Shown here one piece after another: positions 1 through 7,305 of a DNA stretch of 64,000 nt. The translations under genes were made by a program, and so were the position numbers. The notes under the pieces are model-generated. The model was given only the letters and a program-made list of their open reading frames with translations, searched no databases and was not told the DNA's origin. Source of the DNA: CAYOXM01 sp964407925 (GTDB taxonomy: Bacteria; Patescibacteriota; Patescibacteriia; SG8-24); the NCBI GenBank assembly GCA_964407925.1, contig CAYOXM010000002.1:50266-114265 (forward strand). The letters are read 5' to 3'. Every line of letters begins with the position of its first letter. Position 1 is the first letter of the stretch.

Positions 1-1
1 C

Positions 2-127
2 TTCGCCGCGCTGGCGGTCGCCATCATCCTTTCGACGATGTTCATCAAGCAGCACGCCGTCGCCGACGTCGCCGGAGGACTCGTCCTCGTCGCGGCCGCG
101 TTCAGCGTCGTTTCGGTCGTCGCGTGA
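2..127 (+). CDS. PAP2-superfamily phosphatase, C-terminal fragment
   Basis: The first 41 codons are the end of a protein whose start lies before the window. The fragment holds a membrane segment, then FIKQHAVADVAGG, which matches the last PAP2 signature block (S-x(5)-H-x(3)-D), then another hydrophobic segment and a TGA stop. PAP2 enzymes remove phosphate from lipid phosphates such as undecaprenyl or phosphatidyl species at the membrane. Only the C-terminal motif is visible, so the substrate cannot be told. Confidence 0.6.
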   Translation, partial: FAALAVAIILSTMFIKQHAVADVAGGLVLVAAAFSVVSVVA

Positions 128-159
128 GAACCCTTCGCGGCAGACGTATTCGCGCAGCG

Positions 160-197
160 CGAAAATAAAACGCCGCCGTCTCCGGCGGCGCCCGATG
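160..197. terminator. Bidirectional intrinsic terminator
   Basis: A perfect 8-bp GC stem (171-178 with 183-190, loop TCTC) has an A-rich tract on the left and a T-run on the right. It can end the PAP2-type transcript on the plus strand and the PAS/lysyl-oxidase transcript on the minus strand. Confidence 0.8.
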
Positions 198-212
198 TTT
201 TTTCGAACGAGA

Positions 213-896
213 TCAATCGGCCATCGTCCCGTGGATGAGCACCGTCCCGACGACCTTCCCTTGGGGATTCTTGAGCGGCGATGCCCAAAGTTTGACGTCG
301 ATGACCGCGCCGTCCTTCCGTTTCCGTCGCGCCTTCGCGCCTTCGAGGATGCGCCCCTCGGCGATATGGCGCCGCATGCGCGTGAACTCGTCCTTGTCGG
401 TATCCGTTATCGTGGGAAGGATTTTTCCGACGGCCTCTTCGGCGGACCAGCCGAACAGGCGGACCGACGCGGGATTCCATTCCGTGACGTTGCCTTGCAG
501 GTCGAGCGCGGCGATGGACGCCGGCGCCCCCTGCACGATGTCCATCATGCGTTTCGCGCGGCTTTCGCTGTCCTGCAGGCTGAGCGTCTTTTTCACGACG
601 ACCTGTTCCAGCTTGTCCGAATACTCCCGAATCTCCGCCTCGTGCCGCTCCTGCATCTTCGTCATCATCCGGAACAGGATGGCGAGCATCGTCTGCGAGA
701 GGACGATGGCCACGATCGTGATGAGCCAGGCCGGCCTGTCGAATTTCACCCCCGCCGGCAGCTTCGCGTCGACGAACTGCAGCAGTCCGGCGGTCGCGGC
801 GATGCCGGTGCCGGCGATGAACACGCAGCCGGCGATGAATTTGTCGCGTAACGCCTTGATGTCGTTTGAGGTCGGCATAGGTTTTTCGTGATTCAT
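213..896 (-). CDS. Membrane-anchored PAS-domain sensor protein
   Basis: A 227-aa protein with two hydrophobic segments (about residues 20-43 and 57-77), a charged helical linker (about 78-112) and a C-terminal PAS domain (about 115-225, with the typical ALDLQGNVTEWNPASVRLFG start). There is no kinase, cyclase or HAMP output domain, so it may signal through a partner or bind a small ligand. The ATG at 896 overlaps the stop of the upstream lysyl-oxidase-like gene by ATGA, which implies translational coupling and fixes the start; a second ATG lies at 878. It is the distal gene of a two-gene operon. Confidence 0.75.
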   Translation of the reverse strand: MNHEKPMPTSNDIKALRDKFIAGCVFIAGTGIAATAGLLQFVDAKLPAGVKFDRPAWLITIVAIVLSQTMLAILFRMMTKMQERHEAEIREYSDKLEQVVVKKTLSLQDSESRAKRMMDIVQGAPASIAALDLQGNVTEWNPASVRLFGWSAEEAVGKILPTITDTDKDEFTRMRRHIAEGRILEGAKARRKRKDGAVIDVKLWASPLKNPQGKVVGTVLIHGTMAD

Positions 897-2644
897 CGTC
901 CCCACGATGCGTAGGGAGCGGTCATGAGCAAGGAAGATCCGGAATCGGGGCAGCGGAACGATACGGCACCGGTATCCGACGTGGCCAAGGCGTCGGCCCA
1001 GAAGCACGGCGTCGTTCCCGCGCAGGCGCGAACGAGCGCTGCGGGTGCCGTGGCACGGACGGTCTCGCCGGGGGTGCAGGGGACGGCCGCGGGGCGCATG
1101 CGCCAACCGCAGTCGCGGAGCGGCCCGTACTCCAGAGTATCGCATTCCGCCGTAACCGCGCCACCCGTCCTGGGGATGCTCACGGTGACGCTCGCCCTGT
1201 CGTTCGTATAAAACTCCGGATTCTCCCTGCAGGCCTGCTTGAGCGCGGGCTTGCCCGAAGGCCCGAGTACGGGGTTTCCGGCGGCATCCAGGGCGGGAAC
1301 GTACTTGCCCGGGACGGCCTCACCCTCGCACAGGAGCCGCAGCGGATTCACTTGCATGGCAAGGGAGAATTCCTGTGACTCGCCCTCGATCGCCAAGTCG
1401 GTAATGTCGATCCATTGGCAGTCGAGACCGATGAAATACTCGTCCTCCCAGCCCGCGCTGATGCCTTGGTTTTCGCAGGAGGCGAAGGGCGTGGTGAACG
1501 CCACGTCGGCGGCGTTCGCGGCGCGGCCGGTGCTTTCGACGCAGAACGACTGCTTCGCGCCCGGGAGTACGGGTTTTCCGTCCTTCTCGAGTGAAAATTC
1601 GCCGTAACCGTTAAAGTGATAGTGGCCGTGGCACTGCGACCAGGCGAATTGGTTCGTCTTTTCGATGAGCGCGTTCACGTCGCCGAAAGCCAGGTCACGA
1701 TCGCCGAGGTTGGGGGTGACGGCGCGGAATCGCAGCAGCCGCCGCATTCCGGGCCCTCCCACGCAGCCCTCCGCCACGGCACAGGAGTCGGGCGTGAAAT
1801 GCTTATAGATGATGTCATAATCCTTGAGCGCTGCCGCATCGACGCTGATATCCGCACCGCCGACGGAGCGGGGGTGCGCGGCGGCGAGCTTTTCCGCGAC
1901 GGCGGGGTCGTACGCGATCCGCTCCATCCGCACGTAGAGCGCCCCCACGCCGTTCTCCCGCGCCAAAACGTCGAGGCACGGCTCAAGAGGAAGGCCCCCG
2001 GGGTGTTCGCAAACGGGGACGCCGGGCGCGCATTTTGGATCGAAGTAATTTCCGTAATTGCGGTCATCCACGAGTCCGAGCGGTATCTCGTCCTGATTAG
2101 CGCAGGCGTATCCAAGCCGCTGGAAGAGATTCCGCGGGTCGGACGGCACGATGAACGTTTCGACGTGGACGCCGCCCACTTCGGCGAGCGCCTCGGCGGA
2201 CTGCGCGAGCGAGTCCGCGGGGGCGACGACGTGTCCAGAAAGGACGTAGGGAATCGCGACGGTTGCCCGACGCTCGTCGTACGTCGGATCGCCGGCCGCG
2301 AGAGCGAGGTCGTCGAACGGGATCGGCATCGCCGGTTCGCGGAAAATGACCTGAAGATAGCTGGTCGACGCCTGTCGCCGGATCAACTTTTCCAGCGTCG
2401 CCGCCGAAACTGCGCTCGGCTTCATGAAAGCCTCACGTACCGCGAGCCGACGTTCGCGGCCCTCCGGCAATTGCAGGACGATCCGGCCGCGAACCTCGAC
2501 CGTCGCCATCGCCGGTTCCGCCGTCACCTTGCCGCCGGAAGTGCCAAAATTGAGCAGGACGAGCGCCTTCACCATCACGAGCAGCACGATGACGATGAGG
2601 AGGACGATGACGCCCGTCCCGCCGTGCGGATTCCTGTTTGCCAT
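893..2644 (-). CDS. Lysyl-oxidase-like copper amine oxidase, membrane-anchored
   Basis: A 583-aa protein with an N-terminal membrane anchor (about residues 11-33) and an outer domain. Residues about 333-435 match the lysyl oxidase catalytic core: the copper triad SQCHGHYH (H339, H341, H343), the lysine of GAKQSFC (K364), and the tyrosine of EDEYFIGLDCQWIDITD (Y403). In animal LOX the equivalent Lys and Tyr form the LTQ cofactor; all these residues are kept. Many cysteines suggest disulfides. The expected reaction is oxidative deamination of primary amines such as peptidyl lysine outside the cell. The substrate is unknown. It heads an operon with the PAS protein. Confidence 0.85.
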   Translation of the reverse strand: MANRNPHGGTGVIVLLIVIVLLVMVKALVLLNFGTSGGKVTAEPAMATVEVRGRIVLQLPEGRERRLAVREAFMKPSAVSAATLEKLIRRQASTSYLQVIFREPAMPIPFDDLALAAGDPTYDERRATVAIPYVLSGHVVAPADSLAQSAEALAEVGGVHVETFIVPSDPRNLFQRLGYACANQDEIPLGLVDDRNYGNYFDPKCAPGVPVCEHPGGLPLEPCLDVLARENGVGALYVRMERIAYDPAVAEKLAAAHPRSVGGADISVDAAALKDYDIIYKHFTPDSCAVAEGCVGGPGMRRLLRFRAVTPNLGDRDLAFGDVNALIEKTNQFAWSQCHGHYHFNGYGEFSLEKDGKPVLPGAKQSFCVESTGRAANAADVAFTTPFASCENQGISAGWEDEYFIGLDCQWIDITDLAIEGESQEFSLAMQVNPLRLLCEGEAVPGKYVPALDAAGNPVLGPSGKPALKQACRENPEFYTNDRASVTVSIPRTGGAVTAECDTLEYGPLRDCGWRMRPAAVPCTPGETVRATAPAALVRACAGTTPCFWADALATSDTGAVSFRCPDSGSSLLMTAPYASWGR

Positions 2645-2696
2645 ACGCCTTCAGTGAATCAGATTGCGCCGTCTTTGGACAGCAATAGGCCGCGGA

Positions 2697-2726
2697 TTGA
2701 CGCAGCGGAAAAATCGTGCGTACGAT
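2697..2726 (+). promoter_or_regulatory. Promoter, TTGACG-18-TACGAT
   Basis: The -35 box is at 2697-2702 and the -10 box at 2721-2726. A perfect 5-bp hairpin (2734-2738 with 2742-2746) starts seven bases after the -10 box, near the predicted 5' end of the mRNA, and is followed by AAAGGAG. Confidence 0.65.
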
Positions 2727-2769
2727 GTGGCATCGGCGAACCGCCGCTCGCTGAACAAAGGAGTTGTTC

Positions 2770-3021
2770 ATGGCACTATCCGACGACGACCGGAGACGTC
2801 TCGCTGCGGGACTCGGCACGCTTTCCGACGAGGCGCTCGGAGAGGTGAAGCGGGAACTCGACACGCTGCATGACGAACTGGCTGATGCCAATTCGCAGTT
2901 CCCCGAAACCAAGAAGTTCCTGGCCGCACGGGGGCTGACGCATGTGAAACAGCTTGACCGACAGGGCAGGGAAGACCTGAAAGCCCACCTGATGGCGGTC
3001 TTGCGCAGCATAACGAATTGA
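2770..3021 (+). CDS. Small helical protein of unknown function
   Basis: An 83-aa acidic/basic helical protein with no membrane segment and no recognised domain. The ATG at 2770 lies six bases after AAAGGAG, which decides it over an in-frame TTG at 2764. The gene is a single-gene unit with its own promoter and terminator, transcribed away from the lysyl-oxidase operon. Heptad-like stretches (LSDEALGEVKRELDTLHDEL) suggest a helical hairpin. The function cannot be told from sequence. Confidence 0.65.
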   Translation: MALSDDDRRRLAAGLGTLSDEALGEVKRELDTLHDELADANSQFPETKKFLAARGLTHVKQLDRQGREDLKAHLMAVLRSITN

Positions 3022-3046
3022 AACTCGGCGTTCGGCCGAGTTTTTC
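3021..3046 (+). terminator. Intrinsic terminator
   Basis: AAACTCGG, a short loop and CCGAGTTTTT directly follow the stop codon of the 83-aa ORF. Confidence 0.85.
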
Positions 3047-3073
3047 ATTAGGTCATTTTCCGCTCGTGGGCCG

Positions 3074-3127
3074 TTGACAGTTTTCTTGAAATATGCTAAG
3101 GTCGACCGTCAATCGCTCACGCGGTTG
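3074..3127 (+). promoter_or_regulatory. Promoter TTGACA-17-TAAGGT with 5' stem
   Basis: The -35 TTGACA at 3074-3079 and the -10 TAAGGT at 3097-3102 (preceded by TGC) have a 17-bp spacer. CGACCG and CGGTTG at 3103-3127 can form a 5'-end stem. No good Shine-Dalgarno sequence is seen before the ATG at 3159. Confidence 0.65.
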
Positions 3128-3158
3128 CTTTTGTTTCTAGGCTCGCATTAGCCAAATT

Positions 3159-3746
3159 ATGACAAGGACTTCCCACCTGCGCCATCCGGTGCTCAATCGA
3201 GGTCTTTTGCTCATTCTCGGAGCGTTCTTCGTAATCGGAGCCGAAAAACCGTCTTATGCCGTGGCGGCCGACGTTCCTGCCGCGCCCGTCTCAACCCTTT
3301 CGAGGTTGACCGTTAACACCCAAGAGGTACTCCCTGCAGAACCGGCCGGACCTGAACAACCTCCGTCGATGCAGGAAGTCCTGCTCGGTCTCTGCGAGAA
3401 GCGAGGATACGGGGAGGAATGCGCCAAAACCCTGCTCGGCATGGTGTGGAAGGAATCGCTCAACGACGGCAAGGCGATCGGCGACGGCGGACGCGCGCGC
3501 GGTTGGTTCCAAATCCACTACCGCCTCCATAAGATTTCGATTGCTTGCGCGGAGGACCTCGTCTGTTCCGCGCAATGGACGCTCGACTACCTGGAACGCA
3601 ACGGTTACCGCAAATGGCCGAATTACGCCGTCCAGTGCCATAACGGCTGCGGCTTCAAGAACGGCTATGCCGCGTCCGTGCGCCGACACGGCGAACGGCT
3701 CTGGAAGAACGGCCAGCCCTACGAAATGGCGCTCGCGAAAAACTGA
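3159..3746 (+). CDS. Secreted lysozyme-like/transglycosylase-like protein
   Basis: A 195-aa protein with a signal peptide (hydrophobic residues about 14-34), a proline-rich linker and a C-terminal lysozyme-fold segment. GMVWKESLNDGKAIGDGG followed by ARGWFQIHYRLH resembles the SLT-type E...S then G-x-x-Q-I pattern, with Glu in WKES as candidate catalytic acid. A role in peptidoglycan remodelling is inferred. Cysteines (LCEKRGYGEEC, CAEDLVC, CHNGCG) suggest disulfides outside the membrane. A perfect palindromic terminator follows. Confidence 0.65.
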   Translation: MTRTSHLRHPVLNRGLLLILGAFFVIGAEKPSYAVAADVPAAPVSTLSRLTVNTQEVLPAEPAGPEQPPSMQEVLLGLCEKRGYGEECAKTLLGMVWKESLNDGKAIGDGGRARGWFQIHYRLHKISIACAEDLVCSAQWTLDYLERNGYRKWPNYAVQCHNGCGFKNGYAASVRRHGERLWKNGQPYEMALAKN

Positions 3747-3756
3747 GTAAGTTCCG

Positions 3757-3784
3757 AAAAACGCGCCGGTCGACCGGCGCGTTT
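3757..3784 (+). terminator. Palindromic intrinsic terminator
   Basis: AAAACGCGCCGG and its exact complement CCGGCGCGTTTT around a GTCGAC centre form a perfect 28-bp palindrome after the transglycosylase-like gene. Confidence 0.8.
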
Positions 3785-3794
3785 TCGTAACGCT

Positions 3795-3823
3795 TGGCCG
3801 TCCGCGTGATCGCTGCTAAGGTG
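3795..3823 (+). promoter_or_regulatory. Promoter TTGGCC-17-TAAGGT
   Basis: The -35 TTGGCC and the -10 TGC-TAAGGT (3818-3823), 17 bp apart, share the extended -10 seen at 3097. GGAAAGG precedes the ATG at 3853. Confidence 0.55.
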
Positions 3824-3852
3824 CGGCCGGCTCTTTTGGAAAGGCGGCTGCC

Positions 3853-4803
3853 ATGCGACTCCGCGGCATCGATTTCGGATCCGTACTCGACGCCTCGGGC
3901 GTCAGGGGATTCTTCGGGGAAGGCTATCCCTATCACCGGCTGCTGCGACCGTTCGGCCTCGATTTCGCGGGTTCGACGTTCGTCGCGAAGACAACGACGC
4001 TCTTCGCCCGCGCCGGAAACATGCCGCTGAAACGCGACCTGACACCGCAGGAACGGCTGCCGCGCTGCGTCGTCGTGAAGCCATGGAGCGGCGTGACGCT
4101 GAATGCCGTCGGGCTCTCCGGCCCGGGCGCGGCGGCGCTCCTCGAGACGGGACGCTGGCAACGTCGGGAAGAACCGTTCTTCCTCTCGTTCATGTCGATC
4201 GCCGCGACGGCGACGGAGCGGCTCGAGGAACTTTCGACGTTCATCCGCCTCCTGCGCGGGCGACTGCCGGAATTCCGGACGCCGATCGGACTGCAGATGA
4301 ACTTCTCCTGCCCGAACGTCGGCCTGCATCCGGAAGATGCCGAACGGGAAGCGCTCGACGCGCTCGACGAAGCTGCGACGCTGGATATCCCCCTCATGCC
4401 AAAGTTCAGCGTCGCGACTCCCGTGGACGTCGCCGCTGCGGTGAGTCGCCACCCCGCCTGTGACGCGCTCTGCGTGTCGAACACCGTGCCGTGGGGACTG
4501 TTCCCCGGCCGCATCGACTGGAAAGGGCTGTTCGGCAGCGACGTCTCGCCGCTCGCGCGCTTCGGCGGCGGGGGACTGTCCGGATGGCCGCTCCTGCCCA
4601 TCGTGCGCGACTGGCTCCGCAGCGCCCGCTGCCGCGGCATCGCCGTGCCCGTCAACGCGGGCGGCGGCATCTTGTCGCCGCGAGATGCCGCGCTCCTCCT
4701 CGACGAAGGCGCGGCGTCGGTCTTCATCGGGTCAGTCAGCATGCTTCGCCCTTGGCGCGTCGCCGGCATCATCCGCGCGGCGAAACGTCGTCCCCCGCGG
4801 TGA
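3853..4803 (+). CDS. Dihydroorotate dehydrogenase-family flavoprotein
   Basis: A 316-aa TIM-barrel protein with DHODH-family blocks: LQMNFSCPNVG (about residue 155), substrate loop CVSNTVPWG, GGGGLSGWPLLPIV (about 236) and the FMN-phosphate site PVNAGGGI ... SVFIGS. The family oxidises dihydroorotate to orotate in pyrimidine synthesis, but some members use other pyrimidines. No pyr genes are nearby, so the exact substrate is uncertain. A leading GGAAAGG supports the start. The stop codon lies inside the loop of the following terminator. Confidence 0.75.
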   Translation: MRLRGIDFGSVLDASGVRGFFGEGYPYHRLLRPFGLDFAGSTFVAKTTTLFARAGNMPLKRDLTPQERLPRCVVVKPWSGVTLNAVGLSGPGAAALLETGRWQRREEPFFLSFMSIAATATERLEELSTFIRLLRGRLPEFRTPIGLQMNFSCPNVGLHPEDAEREALDALDEAATLDIPLMPKFSVATPVDVAAAVSRHPACDALCVSNTVPWGLFPGRIDWKGLFGSDVSPLARFGGGGLSGWPLLPIVRDWLRSARCRGIAVPVNAGGGILSPRDAALLLDEGAASVFIGSVSMLRPWRVAGIIRAAKRRPPR

Positions 4804-4819
4804 GCGGGGGATTTTTTTT
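4791..4819 (+). terminator. Intrinsic terminator overlapping the stop codon
   Basis: CCCCCGC, GGTGA loop, GCGGGGG and a run of eight T. The TGA of the DHODH-like gene forms part of the loop. Confidence 0.85.
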
Positions 4820-4903
4820 GCCGCGTCACTGACGCAGAGGCTTCGGGGCCTGCCTTTGCGCGTCCGCCGCCGCCGATGTACGATGGAGACGTAAACCGAG
4901 CCT

Positions 4904-5239
4904 ATGCCGTACGTCGCGCCTCAAGACCGCAAGGAACTCGACGAAGCCATCGACGCGCTGGCTGACCGCGTCGTTGAGCGCGCAAAAGCGGACGGTCACG
5001 ACGCCGCCTTCGCCGGCCTGCTGAATTACAGCGTCACGCGTCTGGCGCTTGGCGTGGTACGGCGACGGTTCGGCGCGATGCGCTATTGGATCATCGCGGC
5101 GGTAACGGGAGCGCTCGCAAACGCCTCCGACGAGTTCTACCGTCGCGTGGGCGTACCGTACGAGGAGCGGCAGATCGCGAAGAACGGGGACGTGGACCTC
5201 TATCACGACTACGTCGAGGAAATAAACGGGAAAGACTGA
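4904..5239 (+). CDS. Conserved small protein, DUF6899-like
   Basis: A 111-aa soluble protein. The N-terminal MPYVAPQDRKELD, central LLNYSVTRLALGV and C-terminal GVPYEERQIAKNGDVDLYHD fit a small conserved family common in CPR genomes and in phages (DUF6899, recalled from pattern). No catalytic motif is evident. It is followed four bases later by a four-helix membrane protein, so the two are probably co-transcribed. A TTGCGC-17-TACGAT promoter can be read just upstream (-10 at about 4877). Confidence 0.55.
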   Translation: MPYVAPQDRKELDEAIDALADRVVERAKADGHDAAFAGLLNYSVTRLALGVVRRRFGAMRYWIIAAVTGALANASDEFYRRVGVPYEERQIAKNGDVDLYHDYVEEINGKD

Positions 5240-5243
5240 CCTT

Positions 5244-5585
5244 ATGGCGAGGGCGATATTCAAACTCCTGGCGGCGACCGCCGCGGTGTTCGTCGCCGCG
5301 TACGTCCTGCCCGGCGTCGAGGTACGCGACGTTTTGACCGCCGCGATCGTCGCGGTAGTGCTGGGCGTCGCGAACGCGGTCGTGCGACCGATTCTCGTCG
5401 TGCTCACGCTTCCCGCCACGATACTCACTCTCGGCCTGTTCCTGTTCGTCATCAACTCGGTCATCGTGCTCACCGTCGACGCGCTCGTGCCGGGATTCAG
5501 CGTGGCGGGCTTCTGGTGGGCCCTGCTGTTCAGCATCGCGGTGTCCCTGGTCAATTCGTTCCTCAACTGCCTCGGGGAAGAATAA
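5244..5585 (+). CDS. Phage holin family 4-like membrane protein
   Basis: A 113-aa protein with four membrane segments and the block GVANAVVRPILVVLTLPATI, typical of the PF04020 group (mycobacterial 4-TMS holin-like), which is widespread in bacterial chromosomes and usually not a phage lysis gene. It lies four bases after the DUF6899-like gene and ends before a strong terminator. Its role is unknown, possibly envelope related. Confidence 0.75.
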   Translation: MARAIFKLLAATAAVFVAAYVLPGVEVRDVLTAAIVAVVLGVANAVVRPILVVLTLPATILTLGLFLFVINSVIVLTVDALVPGFSVAGFWWALLFSIAVSLVNSFLNCLGEE

Positions 5586-5601
5586 GGTGAGACGCGGCAT
5601 G

Positions 5602-5625
5602 ACCGCCCGAACGGGCGGTTTTTTC
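5602..5625 (+). terminator. Intrinsic terminator
   Basis: ACCGCCCG-AA-CGGGCGGT followed by six T closes the 4904-5585 unit. Confidence 0.85.
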
Positions 5626-5725
5626 GTCGCGTTACGTTTCTCCGTCTGCGCCGTAGAAGAATGTGGTACACTTTTTTAGGACACTCAGGCGCGCGTCACA
5701 CGCTCGCGCCGTAACCTCCGCAACC

Positions 5726-6673
5726 ATGCTTAACCGGAAACCGCTCGTCATAGGCGTTGTCGCCGTCGTCGGCCTCGCCGTGCTCCTCGCCACGGCGTCG
5801 CTCCTGCGCGATTCCCGTCCCGCCGTCACGTCCGGCTCGGCGGCGCTCGGCATCGCGCCGCAAGTCGCCCCGCGGATGCTTTCCAAAACCTCCGGCATCG
5901 CGGAAATGGCGTATGACGCGTCGGAGAACGGCAGCGCGCCGTCGATGGGCATGCCCGTCCCCATGCCGCCGACCGCCGGCGAAACCGCCGCCGAAGTCGA
6001 TCAGAAAATCATCAAAAACGGCTCCATCAGGATGACCGTGGACGACGTGTCCGCGGCGTCGGACCGCATTTCGGCGATCGCGACGGCCAAGGGAGGCTTC
6101 GTCCAAGGCTCATCCTCTTCGGAAAGGACGGACGGCACGCGCGAGGGTTACGTCACCATCAGGGTTCCCTCGAAGGACTTCGAGGCGACGATGACGGAAG
6201 TGAAAGCGCTTGCGAAACTCGTCCGCAACGATTCCACGAACAGCCAGGACGTGACCGAGCAGTTCACCGACCTCGCGGCGCAGCTGCGCAACGCCAAGAA
6301 GCAGGAGGAGACGTACCTCGCCGTGCTCGCGAAGGCTTCGACGGTCGAGGACATCCTCAAGGTGCAAGAGCGCCTCGGCTACGTTCGGGGCACCATCGAA
6401 TCGCTCGAGGGACGGATGAAGTACCTCGAGAACGTCACGTCATATTCGACCGTCAGCGTCACGCTCGAGGAAGAACCGGCGGTCCGCCTGCCCACGAAGG
6501 AGTTCCGTCCGGCCGCAGCGGTGAAGGCCGCCGTGCAGGCGCTCGTCGCCGCGTTCCAAAAAACCGTCGAGGCGCTCATCTGGATTGTCATCGTCGGCGG
6601 CGGCATCGCCGCGCCCGTCGCGCTCCTCGCGTTCGCCGTCCGCGCCGTCGCGCGCCGCGCTAAAAAAGAGTGA
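5726..6673 (+). CDS. DUF4349 membrane protein
   Basis: A 315-aa protein with an N-terminal anchor (about residues 8-26), a flexible Ala/Pro/Met-rich linker, a DUF4349 core starting at DQKIIKNGSIRMTVDDV (about residue 93), a coiled-coil hairpin (LRNAKKQEETYLAVLAKASTVEDIL) and a C-terminal membrane segment (about 282-306) with a basic tail. DUF4349 proteins are envelope proteins often encoded beside sigma/anti-sigma pairs. Here it lies 31 bp upstream of an ECF sigma gene, which suggests a shared envelope-stress role. Confidence 0.75.
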   Translation: MLNRKPLVIGVVAVVGLAVLLATASLLRDSRPAVTSGSAALGIAPQVAPRMLSKTSGIAEMAYDASENGSAPSMGMPVPMPPTAGETAAEVDQKIIKNGSIRMTVDDVSAASDRISAIATAKGGFVQGSSSSERTDGTREGYVTIRVPSKDFEATMTEVKALAKLVRNDSTNSQDVTEQFTDLAAQLRNAKKQEETYLAVLAKASTVEDILKVQERLGYVRGTIESLEGRMKYLENVTSYSTVSVTLEEEPAVRLPTKEFRPAAAVKAAVQALVAAFQKTVEALIWIVIVGGGIAAPVALLAFAVRAVARRAKKE

Positions 6674-6704
6674 GTGTTACCTCGAGCCGGATGCCGCGTA
6701 GTGC

Positions 6705-7301
6705 ATGACGGAGGACGACGCGATTCCCATGACCGAAAAAGACGACGGACAACTCGTCGAGGCCGCGCTCGCGGGGGATGCCGGGGCGTTTGGCGCGCTG
6801 TATGACCGGTACGTCAGGAAGATCCACGAGTACCTGTTCTACCGCTGCCACCACCGCGAAACGGCCGAAGATCTCACCAGCCTGACGTTTACGAAGGCGC
6901 TCGAGCGCCTTGCGAGCTTTGACGCGGGAAAGGGGACGTTCTCCGCATGGGTGTACCGCATCGCGCGCAACGCGCTCATCGACCACTTCCGCGCGCAGAA
7001 GCCCGGAACGGACATCGAGGACGTCTGGGACCTCCTGCGCGACGGCACCGACGTGGCACGCGACGCCGAAACCGCGGAGCGCCTGCGGCAGGTGGAGGCG
7101 CACCTCGCGGCGCTGCCGTCGGCGCAGCGCGAACTCGTCATCATGCGCGTCTGGGACGGACTGTCGTACGCGGAAATCGCGGAAGCGACCGGTAAGTCCG
7201 AAGCGGCATGCAAGATGGCCTTCTCGCGGACGATTGCCGCGCTCCGCAAGGCGCTCCCGCTCGCCGCGATCCTCCTCTTGCTCGCGAAACCGTTACCGTA
7301 A
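6705..7301 (+). CDS. ECF-type RNA polymerase sigma factor
   Basis: A 198-aa protein with sigma-70 region 2 (about residues 25-95; YDRYVRKIHEYLFYR ... FSAWVYRIARNALID) and region 4 (about 130-180; LPSAQRELVIMRVWDGLSYAEIAEATGKS). It directs polymerase to a regulon that cannot be told here. An alternative ATG at 6729 has GGAGGA 13 bases upstream. The next gene starts four bases after the stop and looks like its anti-sigma. The tail ends in a hydrophobic stretch (AAILLLLAKPLP), unusual for this family. Confidence 0.85.
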   Translation: MTEDDAIPMTEKDDGQLVEAALAGDAGAFGALYDRYVRKIHEYLFYRCHHRETAEDLTSLTFTKALERLASFDAGKGTFSAWVYRIARNALIDHFRAQKPGTDIEDVWDLLRDGTDVARDAETAERLRQVEAHLAALPSAQRELVIMRVWDGLSYAEIAEATGKSEAACKMAFSRTIAALRKALPLAAILLLLAKPLP

Positions 7302-7305
7302 CCGT

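Noticed and set aside
1616..2848. A 410-codon plus-strand frame opposite the lysyl-oxidase gene
   Set aside because: Shadow of the minus-strand gene in GC-rich DNA; the LOX motifs on the other strand are decisive.
5244..5585. Prophage remnant because of the holin-like protein
   Set aside because: PF04020-type proteins are common in bacterial chromosomes, and no other phage gene lies nearby.
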